Below, one piece after another: positions 39,205 to 50,434 of a DNA stretch of 64,000 nucleotides. The notes under the pieces are model-generated. The model did no database searches. It was not told the DNA's origin and saw nothing but the letters and a program-made list of their open reading frames with translations. The first letter of the stretch is position 1. Each line of letters starts with the position of its first letter. The DNA is from Ancylobacter sp. WKF20 (GTDB lineage Bacteria; Pseudomonadota; Alphaproteobacteria; Rhizobiales; Xanthobacteraceae), in the NCBI RefSeq assembly GCF_029760895.1, contig NZ_CP121679.1, forward strand, positions 3,454,001 to 3,518,000, in the 5' to 3' direction. A program made the translations under genes and the position numbers.

Positions 39205-39999
39205 ATGCTCAAGGTTCGCGTCATCCCCTGCCTCGACGTGAAGGACGGGCGCGTCGTCAAGGGCGTGAAATTCGTCGATCTGCGTGACGCCGGCGATCCT
39301 GTCGAGGCCGCCAAGGCCTATGACGCGGCGGGCGCGGATGAACTCTGTTTCCTCGACATCACCGCAAGCGTCGAGGCGCGCAGCACGCTGATCGACGTGG
39401 TGAGCCGCACCGCCGAGCAGTGCTTCATGCCCCTCACCGTCGGCGGCGGCGTGCGCACGGTGGAGGATATCCGCGCGCTGCTCAACGCCGGCGCCGACAA
39501 GGTGTCGATCAACACGGCCGCCGTGAACCGGCGCGACTTCGTGCGCGAGGCGGCGGAGAAGTTCGGCGAGCAGTGCATCGTTGTCGCCATCGACGCGAAG
39601 AAGGTGTCGGCCGAGGGCGAGCTCGACCGTTGGGAGATCTTCACCCATGGCGGGCGCAACCGCACCGGTATCGACGCGGTGGAGTACGCGAAGGAAGTCG
39701 TCGCGCTCGGCGCTGGCGAAATTCTCCTCACCTCCATGGACCGCGACGGCACCGGCGAGGGCTTCGACCTGAAGCTCACCCGCGCCATCTCCGATGCCGT
39801 GCCGGTCCCGGTGATCGCCTCCGGCGGCGTCGGCACGCTCGACCATCTCGTTGACGGCATCCGCGAGGGCGGGGCGTCGGCCGTGCTCGCCGCCTCCATC
39901 TTCCATTTCGGCACCTTCACCATTGGTGCCGCCAAGCAGCGCCTGGCGCAGGCCGGCCTGCCGGTCCGCGATGCCGCGGGTTCCGAGGGTGAGCCATGA
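39205..39999 (+). CDS. hisF: Imidazole glycerol phosphate synthase, cyclase subunit
   Basis: HisF combines PRFAR with ammonia to give IGP and AICAR. From the ATG at 39205 (GGGGA site upstream) the protein is 264 residues and begins [20 protein letters not shown] with catalytic Asp11; the second Asp lies in [10 protein letters not shown]. An ATG at 39175 overlapping hisA would add ten residues ([10 protein letters not shown]) and cannot be excluded. It overlaps hisE by 4 bp. Confidence 0.95.
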   Translation: MLKVRVIPCLDVKDGRVVKGVKFVDLRDAGDPVEAAKAYDAAGADELCFLDITASVEARSTLIDVVSRTAEQCFMPLTVGGGVRTVEDIRALLNAGADKVSINTAAVNRRDFVREAAEKFGEQCIVVAIDAKKVSAEGELDRWEIFTHGGRNRTGIDAVEYAKEVVALGAGEILLTSMDRDGTGEGFDLKLTRAISDAVPVPVIASGGVGTLDHLVDGIREGGASAVLAASIFHFGTFTIGAAKQRLAQAGLPVRDAAGSEGEP

Positions 40000-40331
40000 C
40001 CGAGACGAGCCCGCGCGTGAGCCTTGAAGACCTCGCCGCCATCGTCGCGCAGCGCGCGGCGGCATCGACGGAAACGTCCTATACGCGCTCCCTTCTCGCC
40101 AAGGGCGTCGCCAAATGCGCGCAGAAGCTTGGCGAGGAAGCGGTCGAGACCGCGTTGGCGGCGGTATCCGACGATACCAAAGCCGTCGTTTCCGAAGCGG
40201 CGGATCTTCTCTATCATCTCGCCGTTCTCTTGCAGGCGCGCGGCGTGCCACTGGACGACGTTTATGCGGAATTGGGTCGCCGGACCGGCCAGTCCGGGCT
40301 GGAGGAGAAAGCCTCCCGCCCGAAGGGCTGA
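39996..40331 (+). CDS. hisE: Phosphoribosyl-ATP pyrophosphatase
   Basis: HisE hydrolyses phosphoribosyl-ATP in the second step of histidine synthesis. The 111-residue protein has the all-alpha MazG-like fold signature [16 protein letters not shown] and [16 protein letters not shown]. It is monofunctional (no HisI fused), as usual in alphaproteobacteria. It ends the his gene run; coaA follows after 132 bp. Confidence 0.96.
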   Translation: MTETSPRVSLEDLAAIVAQRAAASTETSYTRSLLAKGVAKCAQKLGEEAVETALAAVSDDTKAVVSEAADLLYHLAVLLQARGVPLDDVYAELGRRTGQSGLEEKASRPKG

Positions 40332-40463
40332 CGGCATCATGCTGGCGGCAGCGGGCGTTTCGTCCGTCGGCCGACGCGGTATCACCGGCCGCTTGTTTCT
40401 GGTATACGGTCCACCAACGCCCGGCGGCCAAAATGTCCGGGTGAACGACCGGGAAACGCGCCA

Positions 40464-41423
40464 ATGGACATGAAGCTCGACGAGGGGGGCCTGTCCCCCT
40501 TCCGCAATTTTTCGCGTGCCGAATGGGCAGCGCTACGCGCCGACACGCCCCAGCCGCTGAAGCCCGAGGAAATCGCCCGGCTTCAGGGCCTCAATGACCG
40601 GCTGTCGATCGCCGAGATCGAGGAAATCTACCTGCCGCTCTCGCGCCTGCTGTCCATGTATGTGGGCGCCGCGCAGAAGCTGTTCCGCGCCATGCAGAAG
40701 TTCCTCGGCCCGGAAGAGAACGGCAAGATGCCCTATATCATCGGCGTCGCCGGTTCGGTCGCGGTGGGCAAGTCCACTACCTCCCGCGTGCTGCAGGCGC
40801 TGCTGGCGCGCTGGCCGAACACGCCGAAGGTCGCCCTCGTCACCACCGACGGTTTCCTTCTGCCCAATGCCGTCCTCCAGGAAGAGGGGCTGATGGGCCG
40901 TAAGGGCTTTCCCGAAAGCTACGACCTGCCGGCGCTGCTGCACTTCCTGTCGGACATCAAGGCGGGCCGGCGTCCCGTGCGTGCGCCGCTCTACAGCCAC
41001 TTCCACTATGACGTGAAGCCCAATGAGATGGTCGAGGTCGACCAGCCGGACATCCTCATCGTCGAGGGGCTGAACGTGTTGCAGACCAGCCGCCCGCCGA
41101 AGGATGGCAAGGGCATCCCCTTCGTCTCCGATTTCTTCGACTTCAAGATCTATATCGACGCCGACGAGGCGATCCTCGAACGCTGGTATGTCCAGCGCTT
41201 CATGCGGCTGCGCGAGACCGCCTTTCGCGACCCGGCGGCCTATTTCCACCGCTATGCCGGGATTTCGGACGCCGAGGCCGATGCGACGGCGCGCGGCATC
41301 TGGCGCACCATCAATCTGGTGAACCTGCGCGACAACATCCTGCCGACCCGCCAGCGCGCCGATCTCATCCTGCGCAAGGGCGGCGACCATGAGGTCGAAG
41401 CGGTCGCGCTGAGGAAGCTCTAG
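40464..41423 (+). CDS. coaA: Pantothenate kinase, type I
   Basis: CoaA phosphorylates pantothenate, the first committed step of CoA synthesis. The 319-residue protein has the P-loop GSVAVGKS (97-104), the [10 protein letters not shown] segment and VEGLNVLQ, all typical of type I PanK. Its position directly after hisE is common in Hyphomicrobiales. It ends 1 bp before alkB. Together with coaE this gives two CoA-pathway genes in the window. Confidence 0.97.
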   Translation: MDMKLDEGGLSPFRNFSRAEWAALRADTPQPLKPEEIARLQGLNDRLSIAEIEEIYLPLSRLLSMYVGAAQKLFRAMQKFLGPEENGKMPYIIGVAGSVAVGKSTTSRVLQALLARWPNTPKVALVTTDGFLLPNAVLQEEGLMGRKGFPESYDLPALLHFLSDIKAGRRPVRAPLYSHFHYDVKPNEMVEVDQPDILIVEGLNVLQTSRPPKDGKGIPFVSDFFDFKIYIDADEAILERWYVQRFMRLRETAFRDPAAYFHRYAGISDAEADATARGIWRTINLVNLRDNILPTRQRADLILRKGGDHEVEAVALRKL

Positions 41424-41424
41424 C

Positions 41425-42069
41425 GTGGCGGTGCCGGTCGAAATCGCACCGGGCTGCCTGTGGTGGTCCGGCTGGCTCGACCGGCCCGGTCAGGAAGCGC
41501 TGGCGGAGGAGCTGCGGGAGCTGCTTGTCCGGGCGCCGCTGTTCACCCCCCGCATGCCGCGTACCGGGACGCCCTTTTCGGTGCGGATGTCCAATTGCGG
41601 GCCGCTCGGCTGGGTCTCGGACGAGACCGGCTATCGCTACCAGCCGACGCATCCCGAGACCTCTGAGCCCTGGCCGGCGATGCCGGATGTGCTCACCCGC
41701 GCCTGGGCGGAGCTGGCCGGTACGGCGCTCGCGCCCGAGGCCTGCCTGATCAACTGGTACGCCCCCGGCGCCCGCATGGGGCTGCACCAGGATCGCGATG
41801 AGCGCGAGTTTACCGCGCCGGTGCTGTCGCTCTCGCTGGGGGATACGGCGGTGTTCCGCATTGGCGGCACATCGCGCAAGGAGGCGACGCGCTCCATCCG
41901 CCTCGAATCGGGCGACGCTTTGGTTCTCGCCGGGCCGAGCCGCCTCGCCTTTCACGGTATTGATCGGGTTATCGCCGGCACGTCGACGCTGCTGAAGCAG
42001 CCCGGCCGGATCAATCTGACGTTACGGCGCGTGAATCCCGGCGATGCCGGCGAAATTCCGCCGCCTTGA
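41425..42069 (+). CDS. alkB: AlkB-type Fe(II)/2-oxoglutarate nucleic-acid demethylase
   Basis: AlkB oxidatively removes methyl groups from 1-methyladenine and 3-methylcytosine. The 214-residue protein (GTG start) has the iron ligands His121 and Asp123 (HQD) and His177 (FHGIDR), and the 2-oxoglutarate-binding Arg195 and Arg201 in RINLTLR. The substrate-contact segment NWYAPGARMGLHQD matches E. coli AlkB. No ada gene is adjacent, so regulation by the Ada response is not evident here. Confidence 0.94.
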   Translation: MAVPVEIAPGCLWWSGWLDRPGQEALAEELRELLVRAPLFTPRMPRTGTPFSVRMSNCGPLGWVSDETGYRYQPTHPETSEPWPAMPDVLTRAWAELAGTALAPEACLINWYAPGARMGLHQDRDEREFTAPVLSLSLGDTAVFRIGGTSRKEATRSIRLESGDALVLAGPSRLAFHGIDRVIAGTSTLLKQPGRINLTLRRVNPGDAGEIPPP

Positions 42070-42177
42070 CGCTGGAACAGGGATAAAAGCAACGTCATCC
42101 TCCCCACCCTTGCCGGCCCCGTCCTTTCTGGGGCCGCGATCGGGCGGTCCGAGCCGCCATCAGCCGAAGGATACCGA

Positions 42178-43140
42178 ATGCGCCGTCTGCTCTGCGCCCT
42201 TGCCGGAAGCCTGTTGCTTCTTTTCGCCCCCGTCGCGGCCATGGCTCAGGTCGTGTTTCCCAATCAGGGTCTGATCGGCATCGCCCCACCTCCCGGCATG
42301 AGCGAGATTCCCGGTGTGGCCGGCCTTGAGGACCGCGAGGCCAAGGCGGCGATCCTGATGCTCGAAATGCCTCCGGCCGCCTATGCCGACATCATACGGA
42401 CCTTCGAGCCCGAGGCCTTGCAGAGCAAGGGGGTGACCATTGAGCAGCGCAAGGACGTAGCGTTGCCCGGCGGCGAGAAGGGTCTGCTGCTCGTCGGTTT
42501 CCAGAGCGTCGGGCCGGTGGCGCTGAAGAAGTGGATCCTGCTCGTTGGGGGCAAGGATCTCACCGCCATGGTGACGGTGCAGTTCCCCGAAACGGCCTCC
42601 GCCAAATATCCCGACGCGGTGATCGAGGCGGCGCTGAAGACTGTGACCCTGCGCGTTCCCCCGAGCCAGGAGGAGCTTCTGGCCCGCTTGCCTTTCACCA
42701 TCGGCGATCTTGAGGGCTATCGCGTGCTCAAGGTGCTCGGTGGCACCGCCGTGCTGCTCGCAAAGGTCAAGGGCGGCGAGGGCGCCGACAGCAAGGCCGT
42801 GGACGTTGCCGGCCAGCCCTTCTTCATCATTTCCGCTGTGCGCGGCGAGATCCGCGAGGACGACCGCGAGAGCCTCGCCAAGCGGGCGATCTCGTCAGTG
42901 CCGGGCGTGAAGGAATTGCGGGTGGAGCGCGGTGGGCCGCTGCGTATTGGCGGCCAGCCCGGTTTTGAGCTCGTGGGCAAGGCGCTCGACCAGCAGTCGG
43001 GCAAGCCGGTGAAGGTGGCGCAATGGCTGCGGTTCGGCCGCACCGGCTATCTGCGCATGGTGGGCGTGGCCCCGGAGGCCATGTTCGGCAGCGAGTTCGA
43101 TGCCATGCGCGCCCTGCGCGACGGCATCGAACTGCGCTGA
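42178..43140 (+). CDS. Conserved secreted protein of unknown function
   Basis: A 320-residue protein with a clear signal peptide (1-~23, ending AMAQ). The mature part seems to consist of two related alpha/beta units, each with a segment of the type VVFPNQGLIGIAPPPGM or FTIGDLEGYRVLKVLGG. I do not recognise a catalytic motif. It probably acts in the periplasm. It stands alone after alkB and converges on grpE with 7 bp between. Confidence 0.7.
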   Translation: MRRLLCALAGSLLLLFAPVAAMAQVVFPNQGLIGIAPPPGMSEIPGVAGLEDREAKAAILMLEMPPAAYADIIRTFEPEALQSKGVTIEQRKDVALPGGEKGLLLVGFQSVGPVALKKWILLVGGKDLTAMVTVQFPETASAKYPDAVIEAALKTVTLRVPPSQEELLARLPFTIGDLEGYRVLKVLGGTAVLLAKVKGGEGADSKAVDVAGQPFFIISAVRGEIREDDRESLAKRAISSVPGVKELRVERGGPLRIGGQPGFELVGKALDQQSGKPVKVAQWLRFGRTGYLRMVGVAPEAMFGSEFDAMRALRDGIELR

Positions 43141-43147
43141 TCGGCTA

Positions 43148-43756
43148 TCAGCCTTCGCTGGCGGGGGCGGCCTTCGGGCCGCCCTTGGCCACGCCGACCA
43201 TGGCCGGGCGCAGCACGCGCCCGCCGATCGTGTAGCCGGGCTGCACCACCTGCACGACTGTGCCCGAGGGCACGTCCGGGTTCGGCACTTCGAACATGGC
43301 CTGATGCAGATTCGGGTCGAACTTCGTACCCTCCGCCTCGATGCGGGCGACGCCATGCTTTGTGAGGGCATGGTTGAGGGCGCGGGAGGTCAGCTCGATG
43401 CCGTCGAGCAGGGTCTTCAGCGTGCCGTCCGCCTGCTCGCGGGCCTGCGGATCGATGGCGCCGAGCGCGCGCTCGAAATCATCCGCCACGTTCAGCAGGT
43501 CGCGGGCAAAGCCGGTGATGCCATAGACCTTGGCGTCGGCGACCTCGCGCTCGGCGCGGCGGCGCACATTGTCGGCCTCGGCGAAGGCGCGCAGGAACTT
43601 GTCCTTCAGGCTCGCGACCTCGCCTTCAAGGCGCTCATTTTCGGCTGCGAGCTGGGCGGCGATATCTTCCGGCGCACCCGGCGCGTCGCTCGCCTCGGGA
43701 GGAACGCTCGCCAGGGTCTCGGGCTGTTCCGCCGGATTGCGGGTGTCTTCGCTCAT
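43148..43756 (-). CDS. grpE: Nucleotide exchange factor GrpE
   Basis: GrpE exchanges ADP for ATP on DnaK. The 202-residue protein has an acidic disordered N-terminus, a long coiled coil (about 35-90, [20 protein letters not shown]) and the C-terminal beta domain with [18 protein letters not shown]. The start at 43756 is preferred; further upstream the frame is not GrpE-like. It lies 79 bp downstream of hrcA on the same strand. I see no CIRCE element in this gap. Confidence 0.97.
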   Translation of the reverse strand: MSEDTRNPAEQPETLASVPPEASDAPGAPEDIAAQLAAENERLEGEVASLKDKFLRAFAEADNVRRRAEREVADAKVYGITGFARDLLNVADDFERALGAIDPQAREQADGTLKTLLDGIELTSRALNHALTKHGVARIEAEGTKFDPNLHQAMFEVPNPDVPSGTVVQVVQPGYTIGGRVLRPAMVGVAKGGPKAAPASEG

Positions 43757-43835
43757 CGGTACCTCGTCGGAAATGTCGGGCGGGCGCAGACAGGCGCCAT
43801 CGTCGCCCGCCATATCGGGTTCCGGGCCGCAAAAA

Positions 43836-44936
43836 TCAAGCCGCGTCAAACCCCGAACGGCTGAGCACGCGACCCACCACCCGCGCGGTAAAGTCCACCA
43901 TCGGGACGATCCGGGCATAGTTGAGCCGCGTCGGGCCGATGACGCCGAGCACGCCGAGCACACGGCCCTGCCCGTCGCGATAGGGGGCGACGATGGTGGA
44001 GGAGCCGGAGAGCGAGAACAGCTTATTCTCCGAGCCGATGAAGATGCGTAGGCCCTGCGCCTCCTCAGCCCGGCCGAGCAGATCAACCACCTCCTGCTTG
44101 GATTCGAGGTCGTCGAACAGCAGCCGGATGCGTTCCAGATCCTCGATCGCCCTGAGATCGTGCAGCAGACGGGTCTGGCCGCGCACGATGAGCTGCCGGT
44201 CGGCCCGGTCGCCGCCGGACCAGCTCGCGAGCCCCGTTTCCACCAGGCGCGCGGTGAGCTCGTCGAGCTCGGCGCGCCGGGCGGCGAGGGTGCGCTCCAC
44301 TTCGCTGCGCAGCTCGGCGAGGGTGCGCCCGCGGGTGCGGGCGTTGAGGAAGTTCGTCGCCTCGACCAGCGCCGAGGAAGGCAGGCCGGCGGGCAGGGGC
44401 ACCAGGCGGTTCTCGACCTCGCCGTCTTCCGACACCAGGATCAGCAGCGCCCGCGCCGGATCGAGTGGCACGAACTCGATATGCTTCAGCCGCCCGTCGC
44501 TCTTGGTGCTGGTCACCACGCCGGCGCCGCGGGTGAGGCCGGAGAGCAGGTTCGAGGCTTCCGCCAGCACCCCGTCCACCGTCTGTCCCTGCGCCGCCGC
44601 GCGCACCTGTGTCTCGATCGAGTTGCGCTCCTCCTCGGAGACGTCGCCGATCTCGAGCAGTGCATCGACGAAGAAGCGCAGCCCCAGCTCGGTCGGCAGG
44701 CGCCCGGCGCTGGTGTGGGGGGCGTAGATGAGCCCGGCCGCTTCCAGATCCGCCATGACATTGCGCACCGAGGCCGGCGACAGCGTCATCGGAATGAGGC
44801 GCGAAATGTTGCGCGAGCCCGCCGGCTCGCCGGTGGCGAGATAGGTCTCGACGATCTGGCGGAAGATCTCCCGCGAGCGCTCGTCGAGACGGGCGAGCTG
44901 CGGGGCGGAAGCGGAGAGCAGGGAATCGAGGGCCAT
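43836..44936 (-). CDS. hrcA: Heat-inducible transcription repressor HrcA
   Basis: HrcA represses groE and dnaK-type operons at the CIRCE inverted repeat and is itself stabilised by GroEL. The 366-residue protein has an N-terminal winged helix (about 10-80), a GAF-like core and the C-terminal segment [25 protein letters not shown]. The ATG at 44936 is chosen. The hrcA-grpE pairing is typical for the order. No TTAGCACTC-type CIRCE sequence is visible upstream here. Confidence 0.96.
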   Translation of the reverse strand: MALDSLLSASAPQLARLDERSREIFRQIVETYLATGEPAGSRNISRLIPMTLSPASVRNVMADLEAAGLIYAPHTSAGRLPTELGLRFFVDALLEIGDVSEEERNSIETQVRAAAQGQTVDGVLAEASNLLSGLTRGAGVVTSTKSDGRLKHIEFVPLDPARALLILVSEDGEVENRLVPLPAGLPSSALVEATNFLNARTRGRTLAELRSEVERTLAARRAELDELTARLVETGLASWSGGDRADRQLIVRGQTRLLHDLRAIEDLERIRLLFDDLESKQEVVDLLGRAEEAQGLRIFIGSENKLFSLSGSSTIVAPYRDGQGRVLGVLGVIGPTRLNYARIVPMVDFTARVVGRVLSRSGFDAA

Positions 44937-45084
44937 CACGCTGCCTGTTGAGAGATGCGGACACCATATTTCGGCAATCGGGGCCGGCATTCAAGGCGCC
45001 GGGCCTAGATGGTTGGAGGGGCGGTCATTGCGCGGCCTGTTCCGCCCCCGTAAAAGGGCGCCACAACGCCAAGGAGAGTTTCCC

Positions 45085-45798
45085 ATGCGCCCTTCCCGCC
45101 GCTCGTCCGACGAGATGCGTGCCGTCAGCTTCGAGCGCGGCGTGCTGCGTCACGCGGAAGGCTCCTGCCTCGTGAAGTTCGGCGAGACCCATGTGCTGGT
45201 CGCCGCGACGCTGGAAGAGCGCCTGCCGCCCTGGCTGAAGGGGCAGGGTCGTGGCTGGGTGACGGCCGAATACGGAATGCTGCCGCGCGCCACCCATGAC
45301 CGCACCCGCCGCGAAGCCGCGACCGGAAAGCAGTCTGGCCGCACGCAGGAGATCCAGCGCCTGATTGGCCGCTCGCTGCGCGCCGTGGTGGACCTCGAAA
45401 AGCTCGGCGAGCGCCAGATCACCGTCGATTGCGACGTGATCCAGGCCGATGGCGGCACCCGCACCGCCTCCATCACCGGCGCGTGGATCGCGCTGCATGA
45501 TTGCCTGAGCTGGATGAAGTCGCGCAGCATGATCCCGACCATTCCGCTGCGCGATCATGTGGCGGCGGTGTCCTGCGGCATCGTCGATGGCGATCCGCGC
45601 CTCGATCTCGACTATGCCGAGGATTCGCAGGCCGATACGGACGTGAATTTCGTGATGACCGGCACCGGCGGCTTCGTCGAGGTGCAGGGCACGGCCGAGA
45701 AGACCCCCTTCACGGAAGACGAGTTCAACGCCATGCTCGGCCTCGCCCGCAAGGGCATCGGCAAGCTCGTGGACCTGCAGAAGCTGGCGGTCGCCTGA
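45085..45798 (+). CDS. rph: Ribonuclease PH
   Basis: RNase PH trims the 3' ends of tRNA precursors by phosphorolysis. The 237-residue protein has [18 protein letters not shown], the [17 protein letters not shown] motif and the phosphate-binding [13 protein letters not shown] segment. The ATG at 45085 with an AAGGAGAG site is convincing. It is divergent from hrcA and is followed within 2 bp by rdgB. Confidence 0.97.
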   Translation: MRPSRRSSDEMRAVSFERGVLRHAEGSCLVKFGETHVLVAATLEERLPPWLKGQGRGWVTAEYGMLPRATHDRTRREAATGKQSGRTQEIQRLIGRSLRAVVDLEKLGERQITVDCDVIQADGGTRTASITGAWIALHDCLSWMKSRSMIPTIPLRDHVAAVSCGIVDGDPRLDLDYAEDSQADTDVNFVMTGTGGFVEVQGTAEKTPFTEDEFNAMLGLARKGIGKLVDLQKLAVA

Positions 45799-45800
45799 CC

Positions 45801-46451
45801 ATGGAACCCCGTCCCCGTCGCCTCACCGGCCGCGTCGTCATCGCCACGCATAATTCCGGCAAGCTGGAAGAGATGCGCGGCCTGCTCGCGCCCTATGGCA
45901 TCGAGTGCGTCTCGGCCGGCGATCTCAACCTGCCGGAGCCGGATGAGACGGGCCTCACCTTCGCGGAGAACGCGCGGATCAAGGCGATCTCCGCCACCAA
46001 GGCGACCGGGCTGCCCGCCTTCGCCGATGATTCCGGCCTGTGTGTCGATGCCCTCGGCGGCGCGCCCGGCCTTTACACCGCCCGCTGGGCGGGGCCGGAA
46101 AAGGACTTCTACGCGGCGATGAGCCGGGTCGAGGACGAGCTGCGGGACGCCGGCGCCAACCTGCCGGATATGCGGCGCGCCTATTTCATCTCGGCCCTTT
46201 GCCTCGCCTGGCCCGACGGGCATGTCGAGGATTTCGAGGGCGTGGTCGAGGGCACGCTGGTCTGGCCGCCGCGCGGGCCCGCCGGCTTCGGCTATGACCC
46301 GATGTTCCAGCCGGACGGCCATGACCGCACCTTCGGCGAGATGAGCGGCGCCGAGAAGCATGGCCTGCCGCCGCTCGGCCGGGGCCTGTCGCACCGCGCC
46401 CGTGCCTTCATCTCGCTCGCCAAGGCCTGCCTCGGGGCGACGTTTGACTGA
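45801..46451 (+). CDS. rdgB: RdgB/HAM1 XTP/dITP pyrophosphatase
   Basis: RdgB removes ITP, dITP and XTP from the nucleotide pool. The 216-residue protein has [11 protein letters not shown], the catalytic region [10 protein letters not shown] and [22 protein letters not shown], and the final [11 protein letters not shown]. It follows rph by 2 bp and overlaps hemW by 8 bp, making a three-gene unit conserved in alphaproteobacteria. Confidence 0.96.
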   Translation: MEPRPRRLTGRVVIATHNSGKLEEMRGLLAPYGIECVSAGDLNLPEPDETGLTFAENARIKAISATKATGLPAFADDSGLCVDALGGAPGLYTARWAGPEKDFYAAMSRVEDELRDAGANLPDMRRAYFISALCLAWPDGHVEDFEGVVEGTLVWPPRGPAGFGYDPMFQPDGHDRTFGEMSGAEKHGLPPLGRGLSHRARAFISLAKACLGATFD

Positions 46452-47619
46452 GACCGGGCAATCGCCGCCGCCGGTCGATCCCGGCTTCGGCGTCTATGTG
46501 CATTGGCCGTTCTGCAAGGCCAAATGCCCGTATTGCGACTTCAATTCGCATGTGCGCCATGCCCCGCCCGATCAGGCGCGCTTCGTCGCCGCCTTTCGCG
46601 CGGAGATCGCCCATATGCGCGCGGCGACCGGCCAGCGCCGCACGCAGAGCGTGTTCTTCGGCGGTGGCACGCCCTCGCTGATGGAGCCGTCGACCGTCGA
46701 GGCGATCCTTGCCGCCATCGATGCTGCCTGGCCGCTCGATGCGCGGGCCGAGGTGACGCTTGAGGCGAACCCGACCAGCGTCGAGGCCGGGCGTTTCCGA
46801 GGCTACCGCGCGGCGGGCGTCAACCGCGTCTCGCTGGGGGTGCAGGCGCTGGACGATACCTCACTCAAGGCGCTCGGCCGGATGCACACGGCGGATGAGG
46901 CGCTCAAGGCGGTGGCGGTGGCCCGCGCCGCCTTCGAGCGTGTCTCGTTCGATCTCATCTATGCCCGCCCGAACCAGACGCCGGAGGCGTGGAGCGCGGA
47001 ACTCCGCCGCGCCATCAATGAGGGCTGCGAGCATCTCTCGCTCTATCAGCTCACCATCGAGGAGGGCACGCCCTTCGCCGCCCTTCATGCCGCCGGCAAG
47101 CTGACCATTCCCGATGGCGATCTCGCCCGCGCCTTGTGGGACGCGACGCAGGAGACCACCACGGCCGCGGGGCTGCCGGCCTATGAGATTTCCAACCACG
47201 CCCGCCCGGGCGCGGAGAGCCGGCACAATCTGCTCTATTGGCGCTATGGCGAATATGCCGGTGTCGGCCCCGGCGCTCATGGCCGGCTCGACACGCCGGA
47301 GGGTCGGCTCGCCACCTCCACCCTGCGCGGCCCCGAGGACTGGGCGGCGCGTGTCGAGGCACAGGGCCATGCCATCGTCAGCGAAGAGGCATTGTCCTTG
47401 CCCGAGCAGGCGGATGAATTGCTGCTGATGGGGCTTCGGCTCAAGGAAGGCATCGACCGCCAGCGCTATGCGCGCCTCGCCGGGCGCGACCTCGATCCCG
47501 CCCGCATCGCGGCGCTGGTCGAGGAGGGCATGGTCGAGGAAATGCCGGGCGACCGGCTGCGCGTGACGCCGCTCGGCTTTCCCGTGCTCGACGCCATCGT
47601 CGCCGATCTCGCGGCGTGA
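46444..47619 (+). CDS. hemW: Radical SAM haem chaperone HemW
   Basis: HemW binds haem and an iron-sulfur cluster and is proposed to insert haem into cytochromes; it lacks the coproporphyrinogen-dehydrogenating activity of HemN. The 391-residue protein starts at a TTG overlapping rdgB. It has the CxxxCxxC motif Cys24, Cys28, Cys31 ([11 protein letters not shown]), as in HemW rather than HemN. The [10 protein letters not shown] and C-terminal wing regions are present. No other haem gene is adjacent. Confidence 0.93.
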   Translation: MTETGQSPPPVDPGFGVYVHWPFCKAKCPYCDFNSHVRHAPPDQARFVAAFRAEIAHMRAATGQRRTQSVFFGGGTPSLMEPSTVEAILAAIDAAWPLDARAEVTLEANPTSVEAGRFRGYRAAGVNRVSLGVQALDDTSLKALGRMHTADEALKAVAVARAAFERVSFDLIYARPNQTPEAWSAELRRAINEGCEHLSLYQLTIEEGTPFAALHAAGKLTIPDGDLARALWDATQETTTAAGLPAYEISNHARPGAESRHNLLYWRYGEYAGVGPGAHGRLDTPEGRLATSTLRGPEDWAARVEAQGHAIVSEEALSLPEQADELLLMGLRLKEGIDRQRYARLAGRDLDPARIAALVEEGMVEEMPGDRLRVTPLGFPVLDAIVADLAA

Positions 47620-47642
47620 GGCCGACTTAGCCCGGTGACGTC

Positions 47643-48893
47643 TCAGCTCGCCTGCGCGAAGCTGCGTGGGGCCGGGCTGACGATCTGGGTGGTACCGCCG
47701 CCGATCTGCATCACCGCGAGGCCGCGCTGGTTGGTGCCGTCGGCGCGGAAGCGGAAGATGCCGTCCACGCCGGTGAAGCCCGAGGGGTTCTGGATCGCCG
47801 TATCGGTGATGCCCGCCTCGCCCTGCGACGCGACCAGCGCCGCCATGAGCGAGACCGCGTCATGCGCCAGCGTCGCCGTGCGCACCGGCTCGCGGCCATA
47901 GCGCGCCTGATAGCGCTGGGAAAAGGCGCGGAAGCCGGCCGGGTCCGGCGCGGCGAAGATGCCGCCCGCGAGCGAGGGCGCGGCGAAGAGCTTGCGGTCG
48001 TCCCACAGGCCGGTGCCGATGAGCTGCTTGCCGGAGAGGTTCACCCCGGCCGCGTCGAGCGCCTGGATTATCTGCGGCACGGCGTCCGCCGCATCGGGAA
48101 GGAACAGCGCGTCGGCCTGCGCCGCCGAGCCGGCGAGCCGCCGGGCGGCTTCCGCATAGCCATTGCCGCCGGTGGCGTAACGCTCCAGCCCGATCACCCG
48201 CCCGCCGACCACCGGAACGGTCTCGCGGAAGGCGGCCTCGACCACCGAGCCATAGGCGTTGTCCGGCACGAGGCCGGCGAAGCTGCGCCGGCCGGTGGAG
48301 GCGGCGTAGCGCACGGCGCGGTCGACATCGGTCTGCGGCAGGAAGCTCAGCAGATAGACGCCCTGCGTCGCCACATTGGTGTCGGTGGAGAAGCCGACCA
48401 GCGGCACGCCGCGCTGGCGCGCCACCTGCCCGGCGGCGGCGACGGTGTGGGCGAAGACCGGACCGATGATGGCACGGGCGCCCTCGTCGATCGCCTGCTG
48501 CGCTGCGGCCTGTGCGCCCGGGCCGGTGCCGCCATCATCCTTGACGATGAGCTGGATATTGGCGCCGGTGAATTCGGCGATGGCCATTTCCGCCGCGTTG
48601 CGCAGCGACTGCGCGGCCACGGCCGCATTGCCGCTGGCGCCGAGTGGCAGGATGAGGCCGATCTTGGTGGTGCCAGTGCCCAGCACATTGGCCGGAAGCG
48701 GCGGCGCGGCCGGCTCCACCGGAGCCAGGCTTGCCTGCGGCGGCGCCGTATCGCGCATCGAGCCGCAACCGGCGAGGACGGCGCTGGCCGCGCCGAGAAG
48801 GACGGCGCGCCGGCTGGTGCCCCGGGTGAAAAGGCCGCCGCGGCGCCCTGTGCTCTCGTCCTGCATGCCTGTGCTGTGCCCGGCCCTGCTCAT
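47643..48893 (-). CDS. LpoA-like / Leu-Ile-Val-binding-fold lipoprotein (penicillin-binding protein activator)
   Basis: A 416-residue protein. A Tat-like or Sec signal (GTSRRAVLLGAASAVLAGC) ends in a lipobox with Cys43 counted from 48893, or Cys34 if the ATG at 48866 is used. The mature part is a type I periplasmic-binding fold (TTKIGLILPLG, GPVFAHTVAAAGQVAR, DADAVPQ-like segments). In Hyphomicrobiales this family is annotated as penicillin-binding-protein activator (LpoA) by homology, but it may instead bind a ligand. The gene lies divergent from rsmI, as lpoA does in enterobacteria, which supports the LpoA reading. Confidence 0.82.
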   Translation of the reverse strand: MSRAGHSTGMQDESTGRRGGLFTRGTSRRAVLLGAASAVLAGCGSMRDTAPPQASLAPVEPAAPPLPANVLGTGTTKIGLILPLGASGNAAVAAQSLRNAAEMAIAEFTGANIQLIVKDDGGTGPGAQAAAQQAIDEGARAIIGPVFAHTVAAAGQVARQRGVPLVGFSTDTNVATQGVYLLSFLPQTDVDRAVRYAASTGRRSFAGLVPDNAYGSVVEAAFRETVPVVGGRVIGLERYATGGNGYAEAARRLAGSAAQADALFLPDAADAVPQIIQALDAAGVNLSGKQLIGTGLWDDRKLFAAPSLAGGIFAAPDPAGFRAFSQRYQARYGREPVRTATLAHDAVSLMAALVASQGEAGITDTAIQNPSGFTGVDGIFRFRADGTNQRGLAVMQIGGGTTQIVSPAPRSFAQAS

Positions 48894-49060
48894 GGCCCGC
48901 CTGATGCGGCCCGTGCGCTGTTGTAAGGCGAGGGGCGCTTGCCTGTCACCTCATGCGGGCCGGCGCGGGAATCAAATGGCGACATATCCACCCTCCGCAC
49001 CGGCGAAAAACCGCCACGCCCTTGCTTTTCCGCCGGGAAGGCCGGCTCTACACTCCCCGC

Positions 49061-49963
<903 letters not shown>

Positions 49964-49964
49964 G

Positions 49965-50330
49965 GTGGCCTCACCGGCCCGACAGGCGGCTTTCGCGCGC
50001 GGCATGGCCGCCGAGGCAGCGGCGGCCAGCCTATTGGAAGCTCAAGGTTTTTCCGTTGTTGCGCGGCGGGTGAAAACGGCGCGCGGGGAGATCGACCTGA
50101 TCGTCCGCCGCCACGATCTCCTCGTCTTCGTCGAGGTGAAAGCCCGCCGCACGCTGGCGGGCGCGGCGGAGTCGCTGCTCGCGCGCCAGCGCCGGCGTAT
50201 CGCCGGTGCGGCGGAGATTTTCCTCGCCGACCATCCCGAATTCGCCGGCTTCGACATGCGGCTGGACGTCGTGCTGGTGGCGCCCGGCCGGCCGCCGGAA
50301 CATATCGCCGGCGCCTTCGAGGCGGAGTGA
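49965..50330 (+). CDS. yraN: YraN (UPF0102) endonuclease-fold protein
   Basis: A 121-residue protein from a GTG at 49965, 1 bp after rsmI; an ATG at 49929 inside rsmI is also in frame. It has the restriction-endonuclease-like core TARGEIDLIVRRHDLLVFVEVKAR, with the D-x-n-E-x-K type residues of PD-(D/E)XK nucleases. YraN sits beside lpoA, rsmI and diaA in E. coli, and its substrate is unknown. The core is complete. Confidence 0.88.
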   Translation: MASPARQAAFARGMAAEAAAASLLEAQGFSVVARRVKTARGEIDLIVRRHDLLVFVEVKARRTLAGAAESLLARQRRRIAGAAEIFLADHPEFAGFDMRLDVVLVAPGRPPEHIAGAFEAE

Positions 50331-50434
50331 CCCGGCCCTCCCGTGCCTGCAATGCCGTGGCGCATCGTCCCGCGAGGGGCTACATCAGGAGCCGACCCGG
50401 CGCCACGCGCCCTTGATCCTGAAGCGGATTTTCC

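Noticed and set aside
43757-45084. CIRCE element controlling hrcA-grpE
   Set aside because: I looked for TTAGCACTC-N9-GAGTGCTAA in both gaps next to hrcA and found nothing close.
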